Source: CBFDBF01 sp050304615
GTDB lineage: Bacteria; Pseudomonadota; Gammaproteobacteria; Chromatiales; Chromatiaceae
Direction of reading: 5' to 3'
Assembly: GCA_050304615.1 (NCBI GenBank)
Contig: JBNLDW010000011.1
Coordinates: forward strand, 186,001 to 250,000
DNA length: 64,000 nucleotides
The notes under the pieces were generated by a model that made no database searches, had not been told where the DNA came from, and was given only the letters and a program-made list of their open reading frames with translations. The position numbers were made by a program, and so were the translations under genes. Below, in pieces: positions 17,614-26,058 of this stretch; positions within the stretch are counted from its first letter, which is position 1, and every line of letters begins with the position of its first letter.

Positions 17614-18138
17614 TCATTTAATGGAGATTGAACTCATGATCTGCCTTCCAATAGGTAGCCATTTATCTGCTTGTTCAACTGTGGTGTTAAAGGCCGCTAG
17701 TAAAAAGCGGCCATCGACAGAAGTGCCATACATAATATTGTGGATCTGTGTATCCAACGCAGGAGTTATCAACTCCATTACTATAAAAACAGCACCATTT
17801 TGTTCAACAACTTCATCTCTAATCCATTGCGCAGATGGATACATGTTATGAAACTGTTGAGAGATTCTTTTTTGGGCTTCCTCGACTTTAGATGGCAGCA
17901 TAGGAGTACTTGCATGATTAAACGCAAGAGTTACGTTACCGGTCTTATTACTTAAAACATCTGTCGGTCTTCTTGAAGATGGATATTTCATCTCTATAAC
18001 ATCTTCAGGCATGGGGCCAAAATCTCTCGGCGCAAGTATAGACACCTTGCCGTTCAGCGCTTCAATCACGACCAACTCTTCCGCCAATGAATTTACACTA
18101 ATAATAAGTAGCGATACAAATAAGCATATAAGCCTCAT
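17614..18138 (-). CDS. Exported protein, unknown
   Basis: Unrecognised protein of 174 residues. I start it at the ATG at 18138, five bases after a clean GAGGAG; this gives an N-terminal signal peptide (MRLICLFVSLLIISVNSLAE) with probable cleavage after the Ala, while the longer frame lacks one. The mature part is mixed alpha/beta with no cysteine or repeat. It is probably periplasmic. It precedes nhaA on the same strand with a 90-base gap. Confidence 0.65.
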   Translation of the reverse strand: MRLICLFVSLLIISVNSLAEELVVIEALNGKVSILAPRDFGPMPEDVIEMKYPSSRRPTDVLSNKTGNVTLAFNHASTPMLPSKVEEAQKRISQQFHNMYPSAQWIRDEVVEQNGAVFIVMELITPALDTQIHNIMYGTSVDGRFLLAAFNTTVEQADKWLPIGRQIMSSISIK

Positions 18139-18463
18139 CTTTTCTCCTCGCTTAAATATGACTAGGCCCATTACTAAAATAGCACGCATAATGCATATAG
18201 CTATTATCATCGTAAGCTTTATGCAAGTGTACAACAGTGGCACAGAACCTGATGATTTAACTTAGCAGGTTACTTACACTCATTTCCAGTAATTTATTAT
18301 CTTAGATATATAGGGAAACATAGTGCGATTACACTTAACCACATTATTCCTTGCTTAGTAGCGCTTGCTGCTAACAATTTTATAGGCTAATTTTAGAACA
18401 TTTATAGGAACACGGTATGACGTGCCTATAGTACTGCCCACACAACTACAGGGAGAGAAGACC
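18139..18463. other. Divergent intergenic region, no gene seen
   Basis: 325 AT-rich bases lie between the leftward exported-protein gene and the rightward phosphoesterase gene. An 8-base direct repeat TTTATAGG occurs twice near 18381-18408. I see no coding frame, RNA structure or convincing operator; it should contain both promoters. Confidence 0.5.
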
Positions 18464-19699
18464 ATGGCAAACAGGAAACGGCGCATTTTTATTAGTGATA
18501 TCCATATGGGCATAGCCGAAGGGCAGTCTGGCCCACATCCTTATGGCTGGTTACAGAACGACCGGGCGTTGTTGTTGCAGGAGTTTCTAGATTCACTGCA
18601 AGGAGCAAATGCAGTTGATGAGTTAGTTGTTGTCGGCGATCTGTTCGACGAGTGGGTGATGCCGTTTTCGGTTGCATCCCCCGCTGATGGCGATGCAGGC
18701 TGGTTTGATAAGGTTGCTGCGACACAGGCAAACACAGATATCTTGACGGCCTTATCGGAACTTACTAAGCGAACCACTGTTACCTATGTGCACGGCAATC
18801 ATGATATGCAGTTAACACGGGAGATCCTGCACAAGCTGGCGCCCGGGGTTCATTGGGTTGGTGATAATCCTGGCATGGGGGTCTATTCTCAGGATGGCAT
18901 TCACGCGGAGCACGGCTCTCTTTACTGCCTTTTTAACGCACCCTACCTGCTATGGGGAAACGCAGATCAGCAGATTCCACTGGGCTTTTTTGTTGCCCGA
19001 GCCGATGCCCAATACACCTCCGACGGCCACACCCTTTACTGGGGGGATTATCTCAAACTATTTTTTGATATCGCTCAGGAGATATTAGAGAAAAAGGAGT
19101 TGGCACAGGCCTTTATTGACGGGCTGGTAAGGGTGATGAAGATCGACCCGGACGCGCCGGTATATTTATATGGTATAGACGGCTTTGTCCAACAAAGTAC
19201 CACCATTAACGCCATGGCAAAACGGCTGGGTGATGTTTATGCGCAATGGGATAATGAGTGGAAAACACGTGGGATACCAAATGTCTCCAGATTTATAGCC
19301 CTGCTAGGTGATACCGGGCATCTCTATCCCGCAGCCAGCCACAACTTTTCCCCATCGACAAATCTTGTAATCTACGGACATACCCACAAATGGGAGTTGG
19401 CCGGAGTCACTACTGCAGACCTGCCAGACTTTACCAGGGAGATCAATGAAGTTGATTCGGAAAATATGGATTTACACACAAGCGAAGCGCTATCTAACCG
19501 ATATGACCCAGGCGCGGATACCTTCGAAGGGCATATCTATGCAAATTGTGGCGCCTGGATCAACGGCTCCGATAAGCACCCACTGCCTGCTACCTATGTT
19601 GAGGTGCTAGACGAGGACGGAACAAGACAAGTTACGGTTTACCAATATGAGAAAGGCGCTATCAGCAGGCCGTTGCAAACGCGCTCGATACAATATTGA
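18464..19699 (+). CDS. Calcineurin-like metallophosphoesterase
   Basis: A 411-residue protein with the full set of metallophosphoesterase motifs: ISDIH (D-x-H), VVGDLFDEW (GDxxD), GNHD, HAEHG, and GHTH near residue 320. Two metal ions would be bound. The start is the ATG at 18464, after an AGGGAGAGAAG ribosome-binding sequence; an upstream in-frame start adds 14 residues without support. It has no signal peptide. It is longer than UDP-diacylglucosamine hydrolase (LpxH, about 240) and has a large insert between the third and last motifs, so the substrate is uncertain. Confidence 0.83.
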   Translation: MANRKRRIFISDIHMGIAEGQSGPHPYGWLQNDRALLLQEFLDSLQGANAVDELVVVGDLFDEWVMPFSVASPADGDAGWFDKVAATQANTDILTALSELTKRTTVTYVHGNHDMQLTREILHKLAPGVHWVGDNPGMGVYSQDGIHAEHGSLYCLFNAPYLLWGNADQQIPLGFFVARADAQYTSDGHTLYWGDYLKLFFDIAQEILEKKELAQAFIDGLVRVMKIDPDAPVYLYGIDGFVQQSTTINAMAKRLGDVYAQWDNEWKTRGIPNVSRFIALLGDTGHLYPAASHNFSPSTNLVIYGHTHKWELAGVTTADLPDFTREINEVDSENMDLHTSEALSNRYDPGADTFEGHIYANCGAWINGSDKHPLPATYVEVLDEDGTRQVTVYQYEKGAISRPLQTRSIQY

Positions 19700-19717
19700 T
19701 ACAAATAGCTGGGCTCA

Positions 19718-19858
19718 GTGATTACCGACATTTTTCCACTTACAAGCGAAGAAGCTACAACGTTGACCTCTTCATATCGCCTGCTGAAAAAAGAATATAA
19801 AGACTTCATAGGGAGATCCGTCTTAACGCTGTATACTCTACATACTGTACATATATAG
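19718..19858 (+). CDS. Possible small ORF, 46 residues
   Basis: A GTG-started frame of 46 codons fills the gap between the phosphoesterase and RRM genes. The first 30 residues (beginning ITDIFPLTSEEATTLTSSYR) have protein-like composition with an amphipathic helix, while the end is less convincing. I see no clear ribosome-binding site. It may be the stub of a longer lost gene. Confidence 0.25.
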   Translation: MITDIFPLTSEEATTLTSSYRLLKKEYKDFIGRSVLTLYTLHTVHI

Positions 19859-19870
19859 AGTAGTCATTAA

Positions 19871-20140
19871 ATGAAAATCCTTATACGCAACCTCGCCCGT
19901 TCCACGACTGAAAGCACCATACGGGATATGTTTGCGACCCATGGGACTGTGCAGTCCTGCACCCTGGTGATGGATAAAAAGAGCGGCTTATCCAAGGGCT
20001 TTGGTTTTGTCGAGATGCCAAAACCGGGAGAGGCTAAGGCGGCGATTAAGTCCCTGAATGGCATGGATGTAGACGGCAACAAGATTCGAGTAAAAAAGGC
20101 CGAACCAAAACCTGAGATAGGGAGTGACGACGCCAAATAA
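19871..20140 (+). CDS. RRM-domain RNA-binding protein
   Basis: An 89-residue protein that is almost wholly one RNA-recognition motif. RNP-2 is ILIRNL (residues 3-8) and RNP-1 is KGFGFVEM (about 42-49), with the usual GTVQSCTLVMDKKSG linker. The tail is Lys/Glu-rich. Bacterial single-RRM proteins of this kind (cyanobacterial Rbp type) bind single-stranded RNA and are often cold- or stress-induced. A VF530-family gene starts right after its stop, so the two are probably co-transcribed. Confidence 0.9.
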   Translation: MKILIRNLARSTTESTIRDMFATHGTVQSCTLVMDKKSGLSKGFGFVEMPKPGEAKAAIKSLNGMDVDGNKIRVKKAEPKPEIGSDDAK

Positions 20141-20141
20141 G

Positions 20142-20402
20142 ATGACAAGAGCAACTGCCAATGATCCGCTGCACGGTCTTACACTAAAGGCTATAGTTAC
20201 CCAGTTGGTAGATGAGTATGGCTGGGAAGAGCTCGGCAATCGCATCAAGATCAAGTGCTTTACCTGTGACCCAAGCATCTCCTCTAGCCTAAAATTCCTG
20301 CGCAAGACTCCCTGGGCCAGGCAAAAGGTTGAAATGCTCTATCTACATACTAAGTGGGAGACAAAATCACCTTGGGCAGCCAAATACCACCAAAAATATT
20401 AA
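20142..20402 (+). CDS. VF530 (DUF2132) family protein
   Basis: An 86-residue protein with the VF530 signature: DPLHGLTLKAIVTQLVDEYGW, CFTCDPSISSSLKFLRKTPWAR and KVEMLYLHTKW. The family is known by structure and proposed to bind DNA. I chose the ATG at 20142, one base after the RRM stop codon; the GTG at 20124 lies inside the RRM gene. Location and co-transcription with an RRM protein suggest a nucleic-acid role. Confidence 0.85.
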   Translation: MTRATANDPLHGLTLKAIVTQLVDEYGWEELGNRIKIKCFTCDPSISSSLKFLRKTPWARQKVEMLYLHTKWETKSPWAAKYHQKY

Positions 20403-20656
20403 TAAATTAGAATTCTCTACTATACTGTAGTATTCTTATAGTGGTCGCTCTGAAAGGGCTTGCAGAATCCGCTTTTCCAAACCAAAGAATCAATAGCTTA
20501 TATCTTACACCTTGCCTGGCAAGCTGCTCGTTTAGCTTCAGCATACACTATTTATTGTATGCCAATGCAGCAATCCAGGCGTCTTAAGCTGATAGGGAAA
20601 GTGATTATCAGGGAACAGTTAAAAACACCAATCGCCAGAGGTAACCAAACAGAAAG

Positions 20657-22426
20657 ATGCGAGGTACTGCGCTAAATTCAGGCTGGAAATTCCTGTTTCC
20701 ATTCTTGACATGGCTGCCTTATGTAAACAAGAAAGATACCCGCGCAGACCTGATGGCTGCTCTGACTGGCGCAGTGGTCGTACTCCCGCAGGGCGTGGCT
20801 TTCGCCACGATTGCTGGCATGCCGCCTCAGTACGGTCTGTACGCAGGCATGGTTCCTGCAATTATCGCAGCTCTTTTTGGCTCATCAAAGCATCTGGTTT
20901 CAGGACCTACCACTGCTGCATCTGTGGTGCTCTTTTCCGCTCTATCGGTCTACGCGGTCCCCGGAACTACAGACTATATTTCTCTCGCCCTCACTCTCAC
21001 CTTTATGGTCGGGGTGTTTGAGCTTGCGCTAGGTCTAGCCAGGATGGGGGCTCTGGTTAATTTTATTTCACACTCCGTCATTGTCGGGTTTACCGCTGGA
21101 GCTGCTGTGTTGATTGCGGCAAAACAGCTTAAGTTTTTCTTTGGCATGGATATAGATAGTGGCGGTCATCTGCATGAGATCGTATTGAACTTCATTGAAC
21201 AACTCCAGACGATCAACCCGTGGGTAACCGCCATTGGCCTGACAACGCTTTTATCCGGTATAGCCTTTAAGCGCTGGCTACCGTCTATACCGTACATGAT
21301 TGCGGCCATGTTGACCGGTAGTGTGCTTTCCGTACTTCTTAATTTTCTATTCGGGCCTGAAGTTACTAACATAGATACCGTCGGGGCGCTGCCAGCCACA
21401 CTGCCACCATTATCTGCCCCGGATCTTTCTCTGCAACACATAAAGGATCTGGCACCAACCGCATTGGCGGTAACACTGTTTGCGCTGACAGAAGCCGTCT
21501 CTATAGGTCGCTCTATTGCAACCATGGGTGGCTATCGCATCAATGGAAACCAGGAATTTATTGGCCAGGGCTTATCTAACATTGCTGGAGCCTTCTTCTC
21601 TGGCTATGTCGCTACCGGCTCTTTTAACCGTAGTGGTCTTAATTATCAGTCAGGAGCCAGGACGCAATTAGCAGCAATCTTTGCCGCCCTGTTTTTGATG
21701 CTGATTGTTTTACTGGTCGCGCCTTATGCCATATATCTACCCAAGGCTGCCATGGCGGGCATACTGTTTCTCGTTGCATGGGGTTTGATCGACTTTAAAG
21801 AGATCGCACATATCCTTAAGTCGTCAATGCGTGAAAGTACAGTGCTATTGGTTACTCTGCTAAGCGCGATGTTTCTAGAACTGGAATTTGCAATCTTTGC
21901 CGGGGTACTGCTGTCACTAGTGCTGTATCTTGAGCTGGTATCAAAACCCAATATCGTTTCACGGGTGCCGGATCAACGTCTATATAAGCATGCATTTTCC
22001 AGTGAACCTGGACTGCCAGAGTGTAAGCAATTAAAGATTGTGCGCATTGAAGGCTCTCTCTTTTTTGGTTCGGTCAACCATCTTCAAGATACGTTTGATC
22101 GTTTTCGCAAGTGGTATCCCGCACAAAAGCACTTGGCGATCATTGCTGACACAATTGGCTTTGTAGATCTGCAGGCCGGCTATGCGCTAGTCGAAGAAGC
22201 CAAGCGTCGCGAAGCTGACGGCGGAAAACTTTACTTGATCAACCTCAAGGATGGAATTTGGGATTCACTGGAACGGAGTGGCGACCTGGATAAAATCGGG
22301 ATCAGAAATATATTCCAGTCAAAGCGCGCCGCCGTCCATGCCATGTGTCACAAGTTAGATATACAAATCTGTGCGAAGTGTAAGACTCCTATTTTTGAAG
22401 AGTGCAAAGATAGGATGGATAGTTAG
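20657..22426 (+). CDS. SulP-family anion transporter with STAS domain
   Basis: A 589-residue inner-membrane transporter. The N-terminal 420 residues hold 12-14 hydrophobic segments, with the SulP signatures ALTGAVVVLPQGVAFATIAG and PPQYGLYAGMVPAIIAALFG. Residues about 455-570 form a cytoplasmic STAS domain (RIEGSLFFGSVNHLQDTF). Family substrates are sulfate, bicarbonate or other anions; sequence alone does not decide. After STAS comes a short tail with three Cys (ICAKCKTPIFEEC), which could bind a metal. It stands alone between the VF530 gene and a convergent secreted-protein gene. Confidence 0.88.
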   Translation: MRGTALNSGWKFLFPFLTWLPYVNKKDTRADLMAALTGAVVVLPQGVAFATIAGMPPQYGLYAGMVPAIIAALFGSSKHLVSGPTTAASVVLFSALSVYAVPGTTDYISLALTLTFMVGVFELALGLARMGALVNFISHSVIVGFTAGAAVLIAAKQLKFFFGMDIDSGGHLHEIVLNFIEQLQTINPWVTAIGLTTLLSGIAFKRWLPSIPYMIAAMLTGSVLSVLLNFLFGPEVTNIDTVGALPATLPPLSAPDLSLQHIKDLAPTALAVTLFALTEAVSIGRSIATMGGYRINGNQEFIGQGLSNIAGAFFSGYVATGSFNRSGLNYQSGARTQLAAIFAALFLMLIVLLVAPYAIYLPKAAMAGILFLVAWGLIDFKEIAHILKSSMRESTVLLVTLLSAMFLELEFAIFAGVLLSLVLYLELVSKPNIVSRVPDQRLYKHAFSSEPGLPECKQLKIVRIEGSLFFGSVNHLQDTFDRFRKWYPAQKHLAIIADTIGFVDLQAGYALVEEAKRREADGGKLYLINLKDGIWDSLERSGDLDKIGIRNIFQSKRAAVHAMCHKLDIQICAKCKTPIFEECKDRMDS

Positions 22427-22783
22427 TAGTCTAACACTGACCATTCTGATCCAATCTGCTGTGTGCCTTCTTTGCATACTTTGCCTCTAAGAATCATAGT
22501 CCGCAATGTTCAGGGCAAAATAGATCATATACTTAACCGAAGCCCCATCTTCAACTACCAGTAGTTTCGCTGCCATAAGTTCCAATACCGCATAACCATT
22601 ATTTATTTACCACCTGTGACAACACGGGTAGTACTCCTGATGCAGTAAATGAAAACAGATAAATATTACAGGTTTTTGGCTGTCGACAAATTAGACGTGC
22701 CCTAGATCCTCTATCCATAGGGCTTCTCCCAATCGTGGAAGAGGAGGACTGGGCTCCTACAAACACATATATGAACCTAAGGC
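22427..22783. other. Gene-free gap holding a receiver-domain remnant
   Basis: 357 bases between the convergent SulP and DUF1566 genes. Apart from the receiver-like fragment at 22487-22576 I see no coding frame, RNA gene, hairpin terminator or repeat here. Confidence 0.5.
22487..22576 (-). pseudogene. Remnant of a CheY-like receiver domain
   Basis: On the minus strand an ATG at 22576 opens 29 codons that read like the first beta-strand and helix of a response-regulator receiver: KLLVVED at residues 4-10, then GASVKYMIYFALNIADYDS. Compare the family pattern ILVVDDSASIRxMVxxxLxxAGYEV. A TAG follows at the point where the second strand (VVEAxDG) should begin, and no frame downstream restores the phosphoacceptor Asp. 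It is best read as a decayed response regulator or chemotaxis gene. Confidence 0.5.
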
Positions 22784-24325
22784 CTATCTCGTTCCTCTGC
22801 CAAACCCACCTGGCGGTTGAGGTGGAGAGGAATTTTCTATCTCCTTCTTGCTTATATATCCGTCACCGTTTGAATCATGAAAATCAAACCGATCAGGCGG
22901 GCCATCAAACTCCTTGCGTGACACCTTGCCGTCTCCATTACGGTCTAGTCGTTGCACAAAACGGCTACCAAAGTCACCCTGGGGCACCTGACCACCGTCT
23001 CCGGATCGTTGAGGATCGCGCCATTGCTGCCTACCGCCGCCCTCATCACCCTGGGGTTGAGTTAGCAGGCCACTGACATTGAATGGGTAGACGCCCCGAT
23101 CCACCTCTGTGGTTGCATTGAGCTGGCGCACCCCACCACCTCGGACCACCCGCACATAGTTTTTGACCCGTACCGCATCGCCCTGTGGACCGCGACCTAT
23201 CATAGGACTGCCAGTCTTGGGATCACTACGCTGTGCCCCTGCTCCATGCACATCCATGATTTTGCCACGCATCTGGCCTATGGCGCGGCCAAAGGCTATG
23301 TAGACCCCATTGCCGCCCGGTTGGGGCCCGTCCAGGTGGGTGGTCGAGGTCCAGTAGTATGGAAAATCCTTCTCACCCTTTTCATTTACAATTGAGCTGG
23401 ATTGGAATACCGGGTCGATAGCCGCTGAACCGGTAGTGTCTGGTGAACGGGTGTAGTCCACGATGTACTGTAGTTCCTTGGCATTGGGTAGACGCCAATC
23501 GCTATATCCCGCCAGGGAGAGTTCCTCGGCATAGGCCAGAGCATCTTTCCAGGTCATCCCCCGGCCACTATCCATCTTAGCCCAGACGAGGCCCGTAGCA
23601 AGATCGGTAACCGTGCCGTTGCCGTTATTTTTAAACTGGTTCTGTCCATAAGGACCGCCACGCACATATCGTATGTAAAACTTCTTACTATGCTTGCCTG
23701 AGCCAAGGGGTTTATAGCCATAACCCTTGATCCGACCATCGGCGAAGTTAACGCCGAACAGGGTCTCCATTCTGTCCATAGTGACAGAGACATACTTGGT
23801 GCTTGTCAGCCACTGGGCGTCAATATAGCGCTCCGCAGTAGAACCGTAGAGAAAATCGAAATAGTCGGTATTGATAAAAGGGACCGCGTTGGAGGGGACA
23901 TTGTAGAGATCTCTGCGCCCAGAAAATCCGGTGTAACCCCTAAAGTCGATCAGGGAGTAGAGCTCCTTGATATTGGGCACCCTCCAGTCAGAGTGACCCC
24001 CAAGGTTCATGCTAACTGCCTCGTGCTGCGCCTCATCCAGACTCATTTTGTGTGGGGAGACCGCCTTGGACCACATCAAGCCGGTGTTGAGGTCGGTTAT
24101 CGTGCCGTCTCCGTTAGCGCGATAGGATGGCGGGCTTCCTTGATACTGTGCATCCTGTCCAAAAAATGAGCCGCCAGGCCCGGAGCAGTTGGCTGCTCTG
24201 GAATTGTTATAGCAACGATTCTGCCCGGTATCGGGAATCACTATTGCAGAGGCCGCTGTCACGTCTAAGGAGAAGGCCAGCAGAAAACTGGCTGCAAATA
24301 TCTTGGTCAGAGAATGGCTTTTCAT
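22784..24325 (-). CDS. Secreted DUF1566 protein with C-terminal EF-hands
   Basis: A 513-residue exported protein. From the ATG at 24325 it has a signal peptide (MKSHSLTKIFAASFLLAFSL, cleavage near ASA). Two DUF1566 (Lcl-type) modules follow, each with GTxTDLxTGLMW/VWAK and GxSDWRxPNxKEL. The C-terminal 60 residues contain two EF-hand loops, DRNGDGKVSRKE and DSNGDGYISKKE, preceded by a Gly/Gln-rich linker. The protein is therefore probably periplasmic or extracellular and calcium-binding. DUF1566 domains are common in large gammaproteobacterial surface proteins; function unknown. It is monocistronic. Confidence 0.82.
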   Translation of the reverse strand: MKSHSLTKIFAASFLLAFSLDVTAASAIVIPDTGQNRCYNNSRAANCSGPGGSFFGQDAQYQGSPPSYRANGDGTITDLNTGLMWSKAVSPHKMSLDEAQHEAVSMNLGGHSDWRVPNIKELYSLIDFRGYTGFSGRRDLYNVPSNAVPFINTDYFDFLYGSTAERYIDAQWLTSTKYVSVTMDRMETLFGVNFADGRIKGYGYKPLGSGKHSKKFYIRYVRGGPYGQNQFKNNGNGTVTDLATGLVWAKMDSGRGMTWKDALAYAEELSLAGYSDWRLPNAKELQYIVDYTRSPDTTGSAAIDPVFQSSSIVNEKGEKDFPYYWTSTTHLDGPQPGGNGVYIAFGRAIGQMRGKIMDVHGAGAQRSDPKTGSPMIGRGPQGDAVRVKNYVRVVRGGGVRQLNATTEVDRGVYPFNVSGLLTQPQGDEGGGRQQWRDPQRSGDGGQVPQGDFGSRFVQRLDRNGDGKVSRKEFDGPPDRFDFHDSNGDGYISKKEIENSSPPQPPGGFGRGTR

Positions 24326-24378
24326 CTGGGAATTATAGATCAAGCCAGCCGACATTAATTGAATGCGTCTTATCTCGA

Positions 24379-24894
24379 CTACATGCAGCCCTCAATGTAC
24401 GCAACTGAAGGCAGTTTACCCGTTCTAAAAGATGTTATTACGCCCCGCTTTGTTTCAAATATGATTTTATGCCCTTTTATGGTGCTGACAATCAGGTATT
24501 TACCCTCTTCACCTATATATGGATGAGCCGTCTCAACGATCCTGCCCTTATATGCCGCGTATACCTTTTTCTCACTGTCACCAATTTTTATGCCCGTGTC
24601 TGTAGAATAGTTTATCTGATACACATCCATGCGAGTTATGATGTCACCTTCCACCATAAAACCAATTTGCTCTGGATCTCCATCAGGATAGACATAATGA
24701 CAATATATTTCATCTTCATGCAAAGGTTGGTTAGGCTTCAGGGTTTCCCCCAAGGCAGTTGATGCCTGCATAACTGTCATCCCAGTTTTGACAGGCCCAT
24801 AGCCTTCTGCATCAAGGCGCTGCTCGGAACAACCACTAACCCCTAATAACAGGAGCATACATGATGATAGAGCTACAGTTTTTATAGGTTTCAT
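24379..24894 (-). CDS. Putative lipoprotein, unknown
   Basis: A 171-residue protein starting at the ATG at 24894, where an N-terminal hydrophobic stretch ends in the lipobox LGVSGC (Cys24 would be lipidated). The GYGPVKTGMTVMQASTALGE segment just after resembles the opening of SmpA/OmlA-like (BamE-type) domains, in which a small exported domain packs beside membrane complexes. The longer in-frame start at 25134 overlaps the divergent patatin gene and lacks a signal, so I rejected it. Function unknown. Confidence 0.7.
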   Translation of the reverse strand: MKPIKTVALSSCMLLLLGVSGCSEQRLDAEGYGPVKTGMTVMQASTALGETLKPNQPLHEDEIYCHYVYPDGDPEQIGFMVEGDIITRMDVYQINYSTDTGIKIGDSEKKVYAAYKGRIVETAHPYIGEEGKYLIVSTIKGHKIIFETKRGVITSFRTGKLPSVAYIEGCM

Positions 24895-25012
24895 GTATTT
24901 TATCCTATAGAACAAAGTATTTATGTCGGTTGGCAAAGGGCGTAAGCGCCCTTTATCGCAGCCTCCATGAGCAGTAGTATTGGCATTATAGCCAGAACCT
25001 GGTGTTGATAAC

Positions 25013-25921
25013 ATGAAGAAAAAGATTAGCCTGATTTTGGGTAGTGGTGGTGCCCGCGGTTTGGTGCATATTGGCGTTATCAAGGAGCTTGAAGAACGTG
25101 GGTTCAAGATTGATGCCGTAGTAGGCTGTTCCATGGGGGCACTTATTGGCGGCTTCTATTGTGCTGGCAAGCTCGATGCCTTTGAACAGTGGGCTCGCCA
25201 GCTCTCTGAATGGGACACCTTTAGATTTTTAGATATCTCTTTGACTCCAATGGCAGGGATGATGAAGGGAGATCTTATTATCAACGCCCTGAGGGAAATG
25301 GTAGGCGCTCAGCACATTGAAGACCTGCCCATCAACTTCTCAGCAGTTGCCACCGATATTGTGGCACGCAAGGAAGTTTGGCTGAACTCAGGCGACCTGT
25401 TTGACGCCATTCGCGCCTCCATGGCTATCCCTGGCATATTCACCCCAAAGGTAATTGCTGGCAAAACGCTGGTGGACGGCGGATTGTTAAATCCTTTGCC
25501 TGTCGCCCCCTCTATGTTTGAGAACAATGACCTTACCATAGCGGTTAGTCTATCAGGAAGCGATGTGGCCAAGCCATATGGCTCCGTCCCACTGGAGGAG
25601 CACCAAACCAAGCTTGAAAGTTATCGCTTCAAGATCGAAGGATTTCTACGTAGTGTTCAGGATAGATTAGGCTTAGAGTATGGTGACTCGATAACACCTG
25701 ACCAGGAATTACGCCTTACTGATGTACTATTAGGCGCATTTGATGCTATGCAATCCTCGATAGCACGTCATCGCCTGGCAACATATCCTCCGGACATTCT
25801 AATTGAGATACCCAACAACATCTGTAAAACGCATGAATTCTATAGGGCCCGTCCCTTGATCGCTGCCGGCCACTATTGGACCGATCACGCACTGACCAAA
25901 TATGCGGAAAGAATTGGCTAG
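25013..25921 (+). CDS. Patatin-like phospholipase
   Basis: A 302-residue patatin-family serine hydrolase. It has the oxyanion loop GSGGARG (residues 11-17), the nucleophile elbow GCSMG (39-43) and the catalytic Asp in VDGGLLNPLP. Bacterial RssA/YchK-type members of this size are cytoplasmic or membrane-associated lipases with little known about substrate. The C-terminal 80 residues are helical. It is divergent from the lipoprotein gene and upstream of rquA, separated from it by 137 bases. Confidence 0.87.
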   Translation: MKKKISLILGSGGARGLVHIGVIKELEERGFKIDAVVGCSMGALIGGFYCAGKLDAFEQWARQLSEWDTFRFLDISLTPMAGMMKGDLIINALREMVGAQHIEDLPINFSAVATDIVARKEVWLNSGDLFDAIRASMAIPGIFTPKVIAGKTLVDGGLLNPLPVAPSMFENNDLTIAVSLSGSDVAKPYGSVPLEEHQTKLESYRFKIEGFLRSVQDRLGLEYGDSITPDQELRLTDVLLGAFDAMQSSIARHRLATYPPDILIEIPNNICKTHEFYRARPLIAAGHYWTDHALTKYAERIG

Positions 25922-26058
25922 TGGTTTGCACAAATGACTTGCAACAATTGATCTATACTTCAATTCATACTATAAGACATTGGCGCCGCCCATCCTTTCT
26001 ACAGAGCGGCAGGCATTACTTAGTGTTAAGTTATCAATATCAAACAATTGGGGATTGA

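Noticed and set aside
20460..20675. A 71-codon frame in the gap before SulP as a gene
   Set aside because: It starts at TTG without a ribosome-binding site, overlaps the SulP start, and its composition is not convincing.
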